From NCBI GenBank assembly GCA_000758905.1, contig JRNA01000015.1:1-64000 (forward strand): a stretch of 64,000 nucleotides of DNA. The letters run 5' to 3'. The DNA is from Clostridiales bacterium S5-A14a. GTDB taxonomy: Bacteria > Bacillota > Clostridia > Peptostreptococcales > Anaerovoracaceae. Below the pieces are notes generated by a model. That model saw only the letters and a program-made list of their open reading frames with translations. It was not told the DNA's origin and made no database searches. The stretch's first letter is position 1, and every line of letters begins with the position of its first letter. Below are positions 63,492 to 64,000 of the stretch, piece after piece. The position numbers were made by a program, and so were the translations under genes.

Positions 63492-64000
63492 TGAAGGACA
63501 AAGATTTGATGACAGAGGCTGCAGAAGCTGTAGCTCTAAGCAAAGTTAAGAAAATTGCAGTTTTGACAAGCGGTGGAGACTCGCCGGGGATGAATGCTGC
63601 AATAAGATCGGTTACAAGGTGTGCGATTGGTGGCGGACTCCAAGTTTACGGCGTTCAGAGAGGATACCAGGGCTTGATTGAAGGAGAGTTCATAGAACTT
63701 GACAGACACTCAGTGAGCGATACAATGCAGCGCGGCGGAACAATGCTTAAGACCGCAAGAAGTGAAGAGTTCGAAACAGAAGAGGGCCAAGAAAGAGCTG
63801 TTTCAATCCTGCAAGCATTTGGGATAGATGCTCTTGTAGTTATAGGTGGAGACGGCACGATGCGGGGTGCATATGATCTCAGCAAGTTCAACGTGCCGGT
63901 GATCTGTCTGCCTGGAACTATTGACAATGATCTTGGTTATACAGACTATACAATCGGATTTGACACAGCCGTCAATACAGTGCTTGAGGCAATTGGCAAA
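63491..64000 (+). CDS. pfkA: 6-phosphofructokinase (5' part, runs off the window)
   Basis: The first 170 codons of an ATP-type phosphofructokinase are visible. The ATP site is LTSGGDSPGMNAAIR (about 28-42) and GGDGTMRGA comes near 121, with a Met where most have Ser/Tyr. PGTIDNDLGYTDYTIGFDTA (first part about 143) carries the catalytic Asp. A short polar extension of about 22 residues precedes the fold. The ATG shares a base with the dnaE stop. This is the committed step of glycolysis. Confidence 0.94.
   Translation, partial: MKDKDLMTEAAEAVALSKVKKIAVLTSGGDSPGMNAAIRSVTRCAIGGGLQVYGVQRGYQGLIEGEFIELDRHSVSDTMQRGGTMLKTARSEEFETEEGQERAVSILQAFGIDALVVIGGDGTMRGAYDLSKFNVPVICLPGTIDNDLGYTDYTIGFDTAVNTVLEAIGK

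Noticed and set aside
1-64000. CRISPR arrays, prophage, insertion sequences, restriction systems
   Set aside because: No spaced short repeats, transposase, integrase or phage structural motifs were seen on either strand. The only clear tandem repeat is the coding one at 40.5 kb.

Overview
The window looks like a chromosomal stretch from a moderate/low-GC anaerobic Gram-positive of the Clostridia, possibly near Eubacteriales Family XIII/Anaerovoracaceae. This is inferred from gene content, not from a marker search. The supporting content is AGGAGG-type ribosome binding sites, LPXTG-like surface proteins, a Clostridia-type SCIFF peptide with its radical SAM maturase, YerC, ScpAB, MrnC, a clostridial EF-Tu and DnaE. 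Almost everything is housekeeping. There is no prophage, intact insertion sequence, CRISPR array or rRNA operon.

Layout. 1-2.6 kb: two sortase-anchored surface proteins (the end of a SHIRT-repeat protein, then a Cna-B protein) followed by a hairpin. 2.7-4.0 kb: a decayed AAA/DUF4143 ATPase pseudogene. 4.3-17.1 kb: a long plus-strand block carD, yacL (PIN-TRAM), ispDF, proS, two half-size chromate transporters, ppiB, cysE, cysS, mrnC, thyA, folA, rlmB, tRNA-Thr(GGU), tuf. Its order echoes the Bacillus yacL-ispD-ispF-gltX-cysE-cysS-mrnC-rlmB region, with replacements and insertions. 17.2-22.2 kb: Xaa-Pro aminopeptidase; a Gx transporter/NusG-II pair divergent from apbE; pta. 22.2-30.6 kb: a MocR-type regulator lacking the PLP lysine, two tandem patatins, a sir2-surE-isochorismatase-DUF2156 run, and thiolase. 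30.8-36.6 kb: ftsE-ftsX-LytM hydrolase, recJ, ctpA. 36.7-39.6 kb: yerC, a phosphopantetheinyl transferase, recX, tcdA, a YehR lipoprotein.

39.8-42.0 kb: a CobW-family GTPase with a very His-rich insert, followed by a GTPase-like/YcgQ-like fusion, probably a metal-handling pair. 42.2-53.2 kb: glnS, prepilin peptidase, truA, dCMP deaminase, MATE, phzF, mtnA, EamA, scpA, scpB, a shikimate-kinase-like protein and a small membrane protein. 53.27-54.85 kb: the SCIFF ranthipeptide precursor, too short to be picked up by usual gene length cut-offs, with its radical SAM/SPASM maturase. 54.9-64 kb: rluB, an ArsR regulator with an unrecognised 204-residue protein, ansA and gltX on the minus strand, then dnaE and the start of pfkA.

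The observations most worth following up are: (1) the SCIFF peptide has Gly at position 37, where the characterised homologue CteA is reported to carry the thioether-acceptor Thr; (2) the CobW/YcgQ-like two-gene metal module; (3) the MocR regulator with Ala in place of the Schiff-base lysine; (4) a shikimate kinase homologue with Trp in place of the substrate-binding Arg; (5) an unassigned structured-looking region at 650-790; and (6) several palindromes overlapping promoters. All functional statements rest on recognition by eye. No database search or folding calculation was run.
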